A stretch of 39,729 bases of DNA from Companilactobacillus nodensis DSM 19682 = JCM 14932 = NBRC 107160 (GTDB lineage: Bacteria; Bacillota; Bacilli; Lactobacillales; Lactobacillaceae), in contig NZ_BAMN01000021.1 of NCBI RefSeq assembly GCF_000615905.1, positions 1 to 39,729 of the forward strand, given 5' to 3'. A model generated the notes under the pieces. It searched no databases and had not been told where the DNA came from. It saw only the letters and a list, made by a program, of their open reading frames with translations. Both the position numbers and the translations under genes were made by a program. This document shows, piece after piece, positions 1-8,039 of the stretch. Each line of letters starts with the position of its first letter. The stretch's first letter is position 1.

Positions 1-72
1 TGAAAATCCTACGCGCACTTACATATTTTCTTTAATCGAATTTAAGATACTTAATCCCTTTATTAGAAAGTG

Positions 73-86
73 CGTAACCGCTTGCA
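73..86 (+). promoter_or_regulatory. Weak cre-like (CcpA) site
   Basis: The 14-mer centred on the CG at 79-80 matches the consensus TGWAANCGNTNWCA at 12 of 14 positions (mismatches at the first T and the second W). It lies about 140 bp before the first gene. The rest of 1-224 is AT-rich and shows no ORF with a ribosome site. A single near match like this can occur by chance, so catabolite control is only a possibility. Confidence 0.2.
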
Positions 87-224
87 CAAATATTGAAAAC
101 TAGGCATTTCAGACGCTTGTAAATGGCTTTTAAACATGGTAGTTTAGCTATTGGAGAGAGCCAAGGGAAAGATAAACGGAAAACCTAAAGCTCGCAATTA
201 ACATCAAACAAGGGGTGGATTATT

Positions 225-413
225 ATGACAATGCAAATCGTACGTCAATTAGCAAAAACATCAATCATGGCAGTGGTAGTGGTATTCTTAATGTTACTAT
301 TCGTGTTGCAAAGTCGATATTCCATACCCGCAGTTGCAATCACTGCTGTGATTTTCGCAGTGTATTCAGAAAATAGCTTTACAAAGAATCACGATGTAAA
401 GTATACGATCTAA
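225..413 (+). CDS. Small two-helix membrane protein, unknown function
   Basis: A 62-residue protein that I do not recognise. Residues about 12-29 (IMAVVVVFLMLLFVLQS) and 33-46 (IPAVAITAVIFAVY) are hydrophobic and would form one or two membrane helices. The N-terminus is basic and the C-terminus is charged and polar. The ATG has a good ribosome site (aaggggtgg) seven bases upstream, and an intrinsic terminator follows the stop, so it is a monocistronic small gene. No family can be assigned from sequence alone. Confidence 0.7.
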   Translation: MTMQIVRQLAKTSIMAVVVVFLMLLFVLQSRYSIPAVAITAVIFAVYSENSFTKNHDVKYTI

Positions 414-424
414 ACAGCCATACT

Positions 425-470
425 AAAAAAGGATTTCGAAGTGTAAAAACTTCGGAATCCTTTTTTGTTT
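425..470 (+). terminator. Intrinsic terminator after the small membrane protein
   Basis: A stem of about 16 bp (AAAAAAGGATTTCGAAG against CTTCGGAATCCTTTTTT) closes a short loop (TGTAAAA) and is followed by a T-rich tail. It ends the 225-413 transcript. Confidence 0.9.
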
Positions 471-513
471 TGATGTAACCCTATATCAGGGGGGGAAGGA
501 GGGTTACTTACTT

Positions 514-579
514 GTGATTATGAGATTAATATCTATTTTATATGAAGATTATTATTATATAGGGAGGGTTATAAGTTAA
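514..579 (+). CDS. Possible 21-residue small ORF with tyrosine cluster
   Basis: A GTG start at 514 lies ten bases after a strong AAGGAGGG (496-503); an in-frame ATG is at 520. The peptide ends in LYEDYYYIGRVIS. A hairpin of 11 pairs (571-581 with 596-606) starts inside the end of the ORF. Nothing downstream on this strand could be controlled by it, because the next gene is on the opposite strand. It may be a real small protein or a chance ORF. The remainder of 471-684 holds nothing else I can name. Confidence 0.22.
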   Translation: MIMRLISILYEDYYYIGRVIS

Positions 580-684
580 AGTGTTTTTCGTTTTCCTTTA
601 GCTTATGGTTATATAATAACTAGTAAATGTGAAGAAAGTATGACTCAAATGTTATGTAAAGAAGAATCTTTTGGGATGAATCTA

Positions 685-1485
685 TTAAGCCAAATAAATC
701 TTCTTTAGATCCTTGATATCGCTAGAGCTAACTTTCAATTCATCTTTGATATAATTATCTATACTACCGGAAGTTTCTTTGATGGCCTTTTCAGCAGTAT
801 TAAGGTAATTAATATTAACAGTCATCAGTGCTTTGATCGTATCAACTAGTGATGGCTCATGTTCTAGCACTTCACTTAGTAGGTTATCTATATATGACTT
901 ACTTGCTTTGTTTGTTAGTAGGTAATCGTCCTTAATAGTTGTCATTGGTACGCCTAAGGCAGACATTAAGAAGAAAGCACCCATACCAGTGCGGTCCTTA
1001 CCAGCACTGCAGTGGAACAATAGCACTTCATTATCGGTTTCATTACCTAATAGTTCACCGAAGAAATTTTGATAAGCTGTCTTGGCTTGCTCGCCATTGA
1101 TCATATCGAGGTATGCATCTAGCATGTGGTTGTATCCGTCGATTGGAACATAGTCTAGGTCAGGAATTGAAGTTCCTTGAATCTTTGAAGCCTCAGTTTC
1201 ATCTTCCTTGAAAACAGGAAGTGAAAGATACTTAGTTCCTGTGGGAATTCTGTCCGGCTTCTTTTCAGCTTCGTCTTTGGAACGAAAGTCGATATCAGTC
1301 TTCAATCCGTAGTTGCTCAAGAAATTGATGTCTTTATCTGTGAGGTCACCTAATCCGGCCGAGCGCAGTACTTTGTGGTACTTGATCGTGTGTCCGTCGG
1401 TAGTCTTATATCCGCCAAGTTCACGGAAGTTACGACCTTTTTCAAGATCTAAAATACGATGTGATTGCTTTGTAGCGTTATCCAT
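685..1485 (-). CDS. Tyrosine-protein phosphatase (Y_phosphatase3 / DSP type)
   Basis: A 266-residue cytoplasmic protein phosphatase of the type common in lactobacilli (relatives of LipA/IphP-like enzymes). The CX5R P-loop HCSAGKDRTG lies at residues 158-167, with C159 as nucleophile and R165 as phosphate-binding arginine. The N-terminal RNFRELGGYKT block (about 18-28) is typical of this family. The ATG has gagaggt upstream. It stands alone and divergent from the glycerate kinase gene, with 63 bp between the two starts holding both promoters. Substrate is not predictable; phosphoprotein or phosphoinositide activity is known in the family. Confidence 0.88.
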   Translation of the reverse strand: MDNATKQSHRILDLEKGRNFRELGGYKTTDGHTIKYHKVLRSAGLGDLTDKDINFLSNYGLKTDIDFRSKDEAEKKPDRIPTGTKYLSLPVFKEDETEASKIQGTSIPDLDYVPIDGYNHMLDAYLDMINGEQAKTAYQNFFGELLGNETDNEVLLFHCSAGKDRTGMGAFFLMSALGVPMTTIKDDYLLTNKASKSYIDNLLSEVLEHEPSLVDTIKALMTVNINYLNTAEKAIKETSGSIDNYIKDELKVSSSDIKDLKKIYLA

Positions 1486-1548
1486 TGTAATACCTCTCTA
1501 TCATCGATAAATGTTCTTAATACATTATAACAAAAAGGAAGAATATTC

Positions 1549-2673
1549 ATGAAATTTATCATCGCTCCTGGAAAATATTCTGACCATATTAGTTCTAGAA
1601 AGATTGGTCAGGCTATATATAGCGGTATTTCGCGTGCATTACCGGATGCTGAAATAGTTACGATGCCAGTTACTGACAGTCGCGATGGTATGCCAGCACT
1701 TGTTAAGCACACGATTGGTGGACAGTGGTTGGAATTACCGTTCTTTGATGCCTTTTGGCATAACAAGTTGGGTAGATATCTTGTCACTAAAATCGATGGT
1801 CAAGACACGGTTATCATGGATTCTGAACAAATCGTCGGTTTAGAGTTAGCTAAAGGTAAAACGAGAGATGAATTATTCCATGCCACTAGTCATGGGTTAG
1901 GCGAATTCATTTTGGATGCTATCTCTGGCGGTCACAAGAACATAGTCATCTGTTTAGGCAGAACAGCCGTCGCTGATGGTGGATTAGGAGCATTACAAGC
2001 GCTTGGAGCAAAGATTTATGATGAACAGGGATCACTTATACCGGAAGGTGAAAACCCGCTTATAAGCGGTTATACGGTTGATTTGGATGGAATCAAAGAA
2101 TTGCTTCCTTATCGAACACAGATTACGATTCTGCTTAATTATTCCAGTGCGTATGAAGTTAGAAACAATATTGAATTTTTAAATGAAGCACAAGAAAGTT
2201 TTTTGGAAGATAATTTGGTTTATGTTACGGAAAAGGTCAATGAGAAGTATAATTTAGATATACATCCGATGCCTAATTCTGATGCCATCAAGACATTAGC
2301 TGGGGCATTTGCGATGATCGATGCACGGATCTTCCGTTCATCCTTTGAGTGGATAGCCAATGTTACCGGAATGGATCAGACGATTCGTTCGGCGGATGTT
2401 TTAGTGACGGCAACTGATGATATTTCAGCAGAGTCGATGCACGATGAGTTATTGTTTCATTTAAGCAAGATTGCTGGGACGAGTAAAATTCCCACATTTG
2501 TACTGTGTAATAATTTTATTGATAATTTTGAGGATTACGAACAATTATTTACAGGTATATTTTCAACTCAAATGTCAGCTTATAGCGTTAATAAATGGGA
2601 TGAAAAGACGATCTTTGATAACTATGAAGCAGTCGCTAATCAATTAGCTCGTACATTGATGTCCTTTCACTGA
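1549..2673 (+). CDS. glxK: Glycerate kinase
   Basis: A 374-residue glycerate kinase of the GckA/GlxK family, which phosphorylates D-glycerate with ATP to a phosphoglycerate. The opening KFIIAPGKYSDHISS corresponds to the family's IxIAPDSFKGSLSA. The glycine-rich block GRTAVADGGLGALQALGA (about residues 137-154) corresponds to the conserved TNDGGxGxLxALG. The C-terminal half differs more than usual and lacks an obvious GAAGGLG signature, so the exact substrate is less sure. Start ATG with aaggaag; no operon partner on this strand before the Usp gene. Confidence 0.8.
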   Translation: MKFIIAPGKYSDHISSRKIGQAIYSGISRALPDAEIVTMPVTDSRDGMPALVKHTIGGQWLELPFFDAFWHNKLGRYLVTKIDGQDTVIMDSEQIVGLELAKGKTRDELFHATSHGLGEFILDAISGGHKNIVICLGRTAVADGGLGALQALGAKIYDEQGSLIPEGENPLISGYTVDLDGIKELLPYRTQITILLNYSSAYEVRNNIEFLNEAQESFLEDNLVYVTEKVNEKYNLDIHPMPNSDAIKTLAGAFAMIDARIFRSSFEWIANVTGMDQTIRSADVLVTATDDISAESMHDELLFHLSKIAGTSKIPTFVLCNNFIDNFEDYEQLFTGIFSTQMSAYSVNKWDEKTIFDNYEAVANQLARTLMSFH

Positions 2674-2742
2674 TATAATTGTATATAAGCAATACAAAAG
2701 ATTGAATATTCTATATTAATGCATTAATCTTACATTAAGAAG

Positions 2743-2791
2743 TTTTCAATACACGCATTGAAAAGAGCACGGGATGCATAAACTTGCAGCT
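2743..2791 (+). promoter_or_regulatory. Two hairpins in the leader of the Usp gene
   Basis: TTTTCAAT (2743-2750) pairs perfectly with ATTGAAAA (2757-2764) around a six-base loop. Immediately after comes a second weaker hairpin closed by GAGC...GCTC (2765-2791) with TGC/GCA inside. The second ends just before the AGGAGG ribosome site at about 2797. There is no T-run, so these are not terminators. They may influence translation or mRNA stability, by inference only. Confidence 0.35.
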
Positions 2792-2810
2792 CGTTTAGGA
2801 GGATTTCATT

Positions 2811-3281
2811 ATGGAACAAGACTATAAGAGAATTTTAGTACCCGTAGATGGATCAAAGGAAGCTGAAATGGCTTTTCAAAAAGCTGTAAGAGTTGCCCAA
2901 ATGAATGGTGGTCATCTAGATGTCCTAACAGTTCTAGACACTAAGCAATTTATCGGATTGCACGGTGGAATGTTGAACGGGGATGTTATTTACCAACTTT
3001 CAGAAGATGCTCAAAAATATCTCAATGAATTAAAAGATAAAGCTGTTAAAGATGGATTTGCTGAAGATAATATTGATATTCACGTACGTTTTGGTGAACC
3101 AAAGACAGTTATCTCAGATGAATTCGTTGAAGAATATAAGAATGATTTGATCATGATCGGTTCAACTGGTATGAACGCAGTTACACGTCTATTGGTAGGA
3201 TCAGTTTCAGAGTTCGTTACACGTAATGCTCGTACTGATGTTATTATTGTTCGTACTAATACTGATAATGGCAAATTATAG
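2811..3281 (+). CDS. Universal stress protein, UspA family
   Basis: A 156-residue single-domain Usp. The ATP-binding signature G-2X-G-9X-G(S/T) is intact as G117-STG120...G130-S131, and the N-terminal RILVPVDGSKEAE is typical. Members bind ATP and are induced by stress or starvation; the exact role is unknown. The ATG follows AGGAGGATTTC. The stop codon TAG (3279-3281) is also the first three bases of a dispersed structured repeat, so the gene's 3' end is formed by that repeat. Confidence 0.92.
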   Translation: MEQDYKRILVPVDGSKEAEMAFQKAVRVAQMNGGHLDVLTVLDTKQFIGLHGGMLNGDVIYQLSEDAQKYLNELKDKAVKDGFAEDNIDIHVRFGEPKTVISDEFVEEYKNDLIMIGSTGMNAVTRLLVGSVSEFVTRNARTDVIIVRTNTDNGKL

Positions 3282-3399
3282 AGAGTGAAAAAACCGGGAG
3301 ATTCTGAGCACTGCCTAAGACAGTAAAGGTGCCAACGAAGTTGGTGCATTTGCTGTCTGTAGCAGGCGCAGGAATCTGGTTTTTGTAACTCGTTTTAGG
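3281..3399 (+). repeat. Dispersed structured repeat, copy 1 (A type)
   Basis: One of about eight full-length copies in the window. Read in this orientation it starts AGAGAGTG and ends AACTCGTTTTA. The outer stem is AAAAACC/GGTTTTT plus AGATTC/GAATCT. A middle stem pairs GCCTAAGACAG with CTGTCTGTAGC. The apical hairpin is CCAAC-GAA-GTTGG. The upstream stop codon TAG overlaps its first bases. No protein is credibly encoded; a minus-strand ORF across it merely reads through the hairpin. Confidence 0.88.
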
Positions 3400-3517
3400 T
3401 AGAGCGTGTCAAAGGACGGGAACAACTGAGCATTACCTAGATAAGTGGATTTGCCACGAAGTGGTGAAGTCACTTATCGTAGTAAGCGGAGGTTGTTGTC
3501 TTTTGTAAGCGCGTTTA
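3400..3517 (+). repeat. Dispersed structured repeat, copy 2 (B type), tandem
   Basis: Directly follows copy 1. Starts TAGAGCGTGTC and ends GTAAGCGCGTTTA. It has the same architecture but different sequence: outer stem CAAAGGAC/GTCTTTTG and ACAAC/GTTGT, middle stem GATAAGTG/CACTTATC, apical hairpin CCAC-GAA-GTGG. The sequence differs from copy 1 while pairing is kept, which is evidence that the fold is conserved. Confidence 0.85.
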
Positions 3518-3535
3518 AGATAAAATACAAAAGAA

Positions 3536-3565
3536 AAGACCGTGACTAGTGTCACGGCCTTTTTA
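3536..3565 (+). terminator. Intrinsic terminator after the Usp gene and repeats
   Basis: GACCGTGAC (with TAGT loop) pairs with GTCACGGCC and is followed by TTTTT. It ends the Usp plus repeat transcript just before the tag gene. Confidence 0.82.
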
Positions 3566-3583
3566 ATGCAAAGAGGCGATAAT

Positions 3584-4129
3584 ATGAGGTGTCCATGGGC
3601 AAATAGTTCAGAGGAAATGCAATCATACCATGACAATGAATGGTGCAAAGTAAGTCACGATGAAAGGTATTTTTTTGAGATGCTGACGCTGGAACTATCA
3701 CAAGCGGGCCTGTCTTGGGCAACTATTATCAAACGTCGTGAAGGATACAGAGAAGCATTTGCTGATTTTGACGTTGCTAAGATTGCTCAGTTTGATGATG
3801 CGAAAAAAGCTGAATTGTTGCAGAACCCTGGTATAATTCGTAATAAGTTGAAGGTTAATGCGACTATCAACAATGCCCGTCTTATTCAAGGGATGCATGA
3901 CCGAAATGAAAAATTATCTGATTATATTTGGAATTTTGTTGATAATAAACCAATAATTAATCATTATAGTGACATGAGTGAATTACCAGCACAAACTGAA
4001 TTGTCGCAGACAATCAGCAAAGATTTAAAAAAACTGGGATTTCGTTTTGTCGGTCCAACGATTATTTATTCATTTTTGCAAGCAGTTGGCGTGTTGAATG
4101 ATCATTTGGATAGTTGCGATTTTAAATAG
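3584..4129 (+). CDS. tag: DNA-3-methyladenine glycosylase I
   Basis: A 181-residue base-excision repair enzyme that removes 3-methyladenine from alkylated DNA. The start is taken at the ATG of MRCPWANSSEEMQSYHDNEW, which follows AGAGGCG. An earlier in-frame ATG at 3542 lies within the upstream terminator. The N-terminal Cys3 and His16, with the C-terminal DHLDSC, match the zinc ligands of Tag. SQAGLSWATIIKRREGYREAF is the conserved EGxQAGLSW block. It stands alone between terminators and the next operon. Confidence 0.93.
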   Translation: MRCPWANSSEEMQSYHDNEWCKVSHDERYFFEMLTLELSQAGLSWATIIKRREGYREAFADFDVAKIAQFDDAKKAELLQNPGIIRNKLKVNATINNARLIQGMHDRNEKLSDYIWNFVDNKPIINHYSDMSELPAQTELSQTISKDLKKLGFRFVGPTIIYSFLQAVGVLNDHLDSCDFK

Positions 4130-4168
4130 GGATATTTTTCAGTATAATAGAACTAACGGAGGAAAATT

Positions 4169-4657
4169 ATGGATTCTGAAACTATTAGTAAATTAGCCGA
4201 ATGGCTAGATAAGAATGACAAGGATATCGAGAAGAAAGACGAAAAGTTCGATGTTCAAAAGGTATACGACATAATCGATTCTTTGGAAGTATTGAGAAAA
4301 CCTATTAAAGATTATTTCGATATGACAGAAGATGATTATTATCAAAACGAGTCTGACCACCGTCTTACATTACAAAACCCAACACACAAGTTGAGTGAAT
4401 TGCATGATCGCGTGCAGGTAAATCACGTTGATGGTTCTCTTTCAGAACACAATATCAACTTCACTTATAACCATGAAGATCCATATGCCGAAGGCGAATA
4501 CAAAGTTAAAACTGACTTGAATTTGGTAACTTATTCATTTGTAGTTATCGGCGCTGTTTACAACAATACAATTGTCGCTGATGTTAGAAACTCAATTTCA
4601 AAAGACGCAATCCTATCAATTGGATTAGCCGCACATGCAATCGAGGAATGGCAATAG
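4169..4657 (+). CDS. Unknown acidic cytoplasmic protein, first gene of an ABC operon
   Basis: A 162-residue protein I do not recognise. It is rich in Asp, Glu and Lys with no signal peptide. Residues about 1-60 are predicted helical; the middle contains several short polar strands (LSEHNINFTYNHED); the C-terminus has a hydrophobic patch (LVTYSFVVIGAVYNN) that is too short and mixed for a clear membrane span. ATG after GGAGGAAA. Its stop TAG (4655-4657) overlaps the start region of the ABC ATPase gene, so the two are translationally coupled. A role with the transporter is inferred from this coupling only. Confidence 0.75.
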   Translation: MDSETISKLAEWLDKNDKDIEKKDEKFDVQKVYDIIDSLEVLRKPIKDYFDMTEDDYYQNESDHRLTLQNPTHKLSELHDRVQVNHVDGSLSEHNINFTYNHEDPYAEGEYKVKTDLNLVTYSFVVIGAVYNNTIVADVRNSISKDAILSIGLAAHAIEEWQ

Positions 4658-5481
4658 TGGAATTAATAACCGTTAAAGATTTATCTTTACAAAACGAAGG
4701 TTACTTTGCATTTAAGCATGTAACCTTTTCTTTAACTCAAAATCAAATTATTAGTATTGTTGGTGACAGTGGTAGTGGTAAAACTCAGTTACTATCAACT
4801 TTGGCCAAATTGAAGACAGCTGACAGCGGCAAAGTTGAGTTCACTCCTGGTGTTAGGATCGGTTATCTGCCACAGTTTGATCCGCAAGTGATCAATAAGA
4901 GTGTCCGAATCTATCTAGAGGAAATTCGTCAGTTGAGCGGTACACTGGCTGTTTCTAAAGAACAGCTCAAGGGTTTGATCGCCTTTATGGGAATGAGTCC
5001 TTATCTTGATCGTCAGGTTAGACAGCTTTCTTATGGTCTGAAGCAGCGAGTCAACTTCTTGGCTGCTGTGTCAGGACATCCGAACGTATTATTATTGGAT
5101 GAACCTTTTTCATTTCAAAACAGCAAGTACACTTCGAATATGTTGGAGATAATCAAGGACCTCGCTGATAATGGTTCTGGCGTTGTTATTGCAAGTTCAA
5201 CTCAAGATAGTAGTATAACCAATTATTTTGATGCTAATTATATTATGAAGAATAAGTCGATGGAACAAGTTAAAGACAAGGATAAGGAAATTCTCTGTAT
5301 GCTGATATTCACCGTCAAGCCGGATTCTATGGCCCTGACGACGGAGATAAGTCAGTACTTGTCCGCTAATGTCAGCAGCTTGGTTGAATTGAAGATTCCA
5401 CTAGGGATGAAAGACGCTATCATAAAAGAAATGATAGATTTGAATTATCAATTTGAGGGGGCAAGAATTCTTGAAGGTTAG
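4648..5481 (+). CDS. ABC transporter ATP-binding protein, degenerate
   Basis: A 277-residue ABC ATPase. Walker A is GDSGSGKT (about residues 39-46); Walker B is VLLLDEP. The signature is LSYGLKQR in place of LSGGQ. The D-loop after DEPFS reads FQNS rather than xLD, and the expected H-loop histidine is absent (IASSTQDSS). ATP hydrolysis may therefore be impaired or unusual. The C-terminal 80 residues form an extra domain. The GTG at 4657, which overlaps the upstream stop and is nine bases after GAGGA, is an equally good start (274 residues). The next gene overlaps its 3' end. The target is unknown; an exporter is most likely. Confidence 0.82.
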   Translation: MAIVELITVKDLSLQNEGYFAFKHVTFSLTQNQIISIVGDSGSGKTQLLSTLAKLKTADSGKVEFTPGVRIGYLPQFDPQVINKSVRIYLEEIRQLSGTLAVSKEQLKGLIAFMGMSPYLDRQVRQLSYGLKQRVNFLAAVSGHPNVLLLDEPFSFQNSKYTSNMLEIIKDLADNGSGVVIASSTQDSSITNYFDANYIMKNKSMEQVKDKDKEILCMLIFTVKPDSMALTTEISQYLSANVSSLVELKIPLGMKDAIIKEMIDLNYQFEGARILEG

Positions 5482-6145
5482 AATTTTATTAAGTAATTTT
5501 ATTAATTCGATATTACAAAATTTCTTGTACCCAACATTATTGTTAGCTTTTTTAGCTTTTGAATTGACAATGAATTCTTTGTTGGATCTGAATACAAGTA
5601 ATAAGTTTGGATTCTTGATTGTTGGAATATTTCTAATGTCACTTTTGACGAGCATGAATTTTTTGAAGAATGATGCCCAGTACAATGAGTACTTTATGCA
5701 AAAAATTAGTAATTATTGGCTGTATTTCATAATGCAAGCTTTGACACTGTTCTTGGTCACGTTGTTCAGTGCCATCGTTGTCTTTTTATTTAGCTTTATG
5801 TTGAGTTCAGACATTATTGTTGATCTGGTTGCCATAATGTCATTGGCTACAACTGGCTTCGTGGGTGTGGGTATAGCCTTTTTGTGCAAACCACAATGGA
5901 ATAAGCACCCATACGCCGGTCAAATGGGTATAATATTACTTGTATACGTAGCGTTAGCTGGAAGCAGTATTGATTTATTACATTATGTCAGTTGGTTTTT
6001 ACCTCCAGTTTCTCAAATGATTACAATTTTCCAAGAACAAACTTCCATTAGAGCACTGATACCGACGGCGATACAACAATTTGTATATGCCTGTGTCTTA
6101 ATTGTGTTAAGTGGAACTTTTTACGAAAAGAAATTATCCAATTAG
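5471..6145 (+). CDS. ABC transporter permease-like membrane protein
   Basis: A protein of about 224 residues starting at TTG 5471, chosen because GAGGGG (5456-5461) sits at proper distance; it overlaps the end of the ATPase gene by 11 bases. Five to six hydrophobic segments are visible (for example FLYPTLLLAFLAF, FGFLIVGIFLMSLL, LFLVTLFSAIVVFLFSFML, MGIILLVYVALAG, FVYACVLIVLSG). It resembles ABC-2 type permeases in size and layout but has no diagnostic motif. Partner of the ATPase before it by overlap. Confidence 0.75.
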   Translation: MKVRILLSNFINSILQNFLYPTLLLAFLAFELTMNSLLDLNTSNKFGFLIVGIFLMSLLTSMNFLKNDAQYNEYFMQKISNYWLYFIMQALTLFLVTLFSAIVVFLFSFMLSSDIIVDLVAIMSLATTGFVGVGIAFLCKPQWNKHPYAGQMGIILLVYVALAGSSIDLLHYVSWFLPPVSQMITIFQEQTSIRALIPTAIQQFVYACVLIVLSGTFYEKKLSN

Positions 6146-6162
6146 ACCAAGGGGGTAGTTGA

Positions 6163-6687
6163 ATGAGTACTATTTACTTGCGCCAATCTCACTCAGATGA
6201 TTTTGAACGAGTTGCTGAGATAATCAGTGGTGCAAAAAAAATGCTTTTTGATCGCGGAGTAAATCAGTGGCAAAAAGGGTATCCTGATGAAGCAATTTTG
6301 CAGCGTGATATCGAAGAAGGTATCAACTATGTGTTGATATTAGATGGTGCTGTTGTAGGTACAGCAGCTTTACAACAAGGTTACGATCGTGATTATCAGA
6401 ATATTAGTGAAGGCAGATGGAGCGAGAACTCCGATGTTACTTATTCGATAATTCATCGTATTGCGGTTGAATCAGGTCATCAGACTAAGCAATTGTATAT
6501 TGCTCTGATCCAACAATTACTAACGATGTCATATCATTTAGGGTATTCTGATGTCAGAATCGACACTCACCCAGACAATTTGGTAATGCAGCATGTGATA
6601 ACGGATAGTGGATTTGATGAAAAAGGAATTATTACTTTGGATGCTGATGATGGTGTTCGTAAGGCTTACCAAATATTATTGAAGTAG
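6163..6687 (+). CDS. GNAT family N-acetyltransferase
   Basis: A 174-residue GNAT-fold acetyltransferase, using acetyl-CoA on an unknown amine. The N-terminal TIYLRQSHSDDFERVAEIISGAKK and the central YSIIHRIAVESGHQTKQLYIALI (the V-[RK]-x-x-[RQ]xxGxG-like strand 4/helix 3 region, here without a clean Q/RxxGxG/A) are family-like. The C-terminal DTHPDNLVMQHVITDSGFDEKG fits the strand 6-7 region. ATG after AAGGGGG, 17 bp after the permease gene, so probably the last gene of the 4169-6687 operon. Confidence 0.82.
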   Translation: MSTIYLRQSHSDDFERVAEIISGAKKMLFDRGVNQWQKGYPDEAILQRDIEEGINYVLILDGAVVGTAALQQGYDRDYQNISEGRWSENSDVTYSIIHRIAVESGHQTKQLYIALIQQLLTMSYHLGYSDVRIDTHPDNLVMQHVITDSGFDEKGIITLDADDGVRKAYQILLK

Positions 6688-6771
6688 AAAAATATTGCGT
6701 TACTGTAAGGTAGTGTGTGAGAATAGAGTCTCATAGTTAATTGTTTCCCAACGATTAATATGAGCGGATCG

Positions 6772-6803
6772 AAAAAAGTCATCCGAGATTAGATGGCTTT
6801 TTT
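6772..6803 (+). terminator. Intrinsic terminator after the GNAT gene
   Basis: AAAAAAGTCATC pairs with GATGGCTTTTTT around a short loop and ends in a T-run. A small palindrome (TGAGAatagagTCTCA) lies upstream at about 6719-6734. Nothing else is visible in 6688-6857. Confidence 0.85.
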
Positions 6804-6857
6804 ACTATTTTTTCATAAAAAAAATGATAGTATTGAGATATTGGGAGAACAGAAAAA

Positions 6858-8027
6858 TTGAATATTAAAAATTTTGCTAAAAAAGTTTTAAATCCAAGGT
6901 CTTCTGGAATTATTTCAGCGCAAACTGATAATTTTTTGAGAAGACTCAAACCGAGACGCTTTGTTAAGGATTATATTACAGGTGTTTATGATAATAACGT
7001 TAGACCGAATGTGTCCGACAATACGGTGACTCTTTCTGTTCTGACTGATACTCACGCCAAGGCGGTTGCTAGTGCATCTTATTATGGAATCAACGGTATA
7101 CGTCATATAATAGAGGCTAACAGTGCAGGTGATGATTTGAACATTGATTTGAATGTTCACCTAGGCGACCTGATCGACGGAAGTGACAAGCCAGAAATTA
7201 GTCGCGGATTATTAAGATTCGCTGTTGAAAACTATCAAAAGAGTACAAAACCATTTTATATTGCCGAAGGTAATCACGATGAGAATGACAAGTATGACGA
7301 ACATCGTTTTGTCAGTTCAGCCTCATTCAATCGTGACGACTATGATAGTCTGGTCACAAAATATAACTTTGAACAAAGTGAGATTTCGCGATTAAATGCC
7401 GTTTCAAAGGTCGGTTGGTATGACAAGGGTGATGTGCGCCTTATTTTTTTGGATACTAGTGATATACCTTATATTTTAAATAATGGTTCTAAAAAATATG
7501 ACTTTAAAAAAGTTAGAGGTGTCCGTGAGCAGCAACTAGAAGATTTAGTTACTGTTTTGGAAGACACAGTTGATAAGCATGTTGTTGTATTTGGGCATGC
7601 CAACATAATAAGTCCTAGTGGCCGTAGTGCATTGAATTTTAATGGAGATTTGATTCAACAGATATTTGTAAGTTTCAATAATAAAAATCGCGGGCAGATT
7701 AAAAATGAACTTACAGGTGATTTTGGAGTAAATTTGCGTTATGATTTTTCTTCAACGGGAATCTCCAAGGTGTCCAATTATATTTGTGGACACATGCATT
7801 ATGAAAAATACTATAAAGTTTCAGGAATTAATCATATAATATTAAATTGTTCGGCTTTGATGGGGAAGAAGCATGGATTAACTACGGACTATAACAAAAA
7901 GTGGGATCGAAGATATAATGAAATTTCAGAATTAGCTGGATATTTTATTAATATTGACCCTGATAAATTACGGTTGCAGATTTTTGGTTACGGAGCAGCA
8001 ACAAGATATGTAAGTTTTGAGATATAA
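6858..8027 (+). CDS. Calcineurin-like metallophosphoesterase
   Basis: A 389-residue metallophosphoesterase with the five family blocks: TDTHAK (D-x-H), HLGDLIDG (GDxxD), EGNHDEN (GNHD), VFGHAN and CGHMHYEKY (GHxH). These bind two metal ions and hydrolyse a phosphoester; the substrate is unknown. No signal peptide. The start is TTG 6858 after GGGAGAACAG; no ATG fits. It ends 12 bp before asnB and is likely cotranscribed with it. Confidence 0.87.
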   Translation: MNIKNFAKKVLNPRSSGIISAQTDNFLRRLKPRRFVKDYITGVYDNNVRPNVSDNTVTLSVLTDTHAKAVASASYYGINGIRHIIEANSAGDDLNIDLNVHLGDLIDGSDKPEISRGLLRFAVENYQKSTKPFYIAEGNHDENDKYDEHRFVSSASFNRDDYDSLVTKYNFEQSEISRLNAVSKVGWYDKGDVRLIFLDTSDIPYILNNGSKKYDFKKVRGVREQQLEDLVTVLEDTVDKHVVVFGHANIISPSGRSALNFNGDLIQQIFVSFNNKNRGQIKNELTGDFGVNLRYDFSSTGISKVSNYICGHMHYEKYYKVSGINHIILNCSALMGKKHGLTTDYNKKWDRRYNEISELAGYFINIDPDKLRLQIFGYGAATRYVSFEI

Positions 8028-8039
8028 GGGAGAATTAAT

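Noticed and set aside
1-224. Structural RNA or tRNA at the left edge
   Set aside because: No cloverleaf, rRNA-like segment or terminator could be found there.
2674-2810. Lacto-usp type RNA before the Usp gene
   Set aside because: The region is short and holds two simple hairpins; I cannot match it to that motif from memory, so no claim is made.
3080-3349. 89-residue ORF on the minus strand overlapping the Usp gene and repeat copy 1
   Set aside because: It is a shadow of the Usp gene fused to the repeat; a similar false ORF appears at other copies (for example 32573-32851).
3281-3517. CRISPR-like tandem repeats
   Set aside because: Units of 118 bp are self-complementary hairpins, adjacent without spacers, and no cas genes are present.
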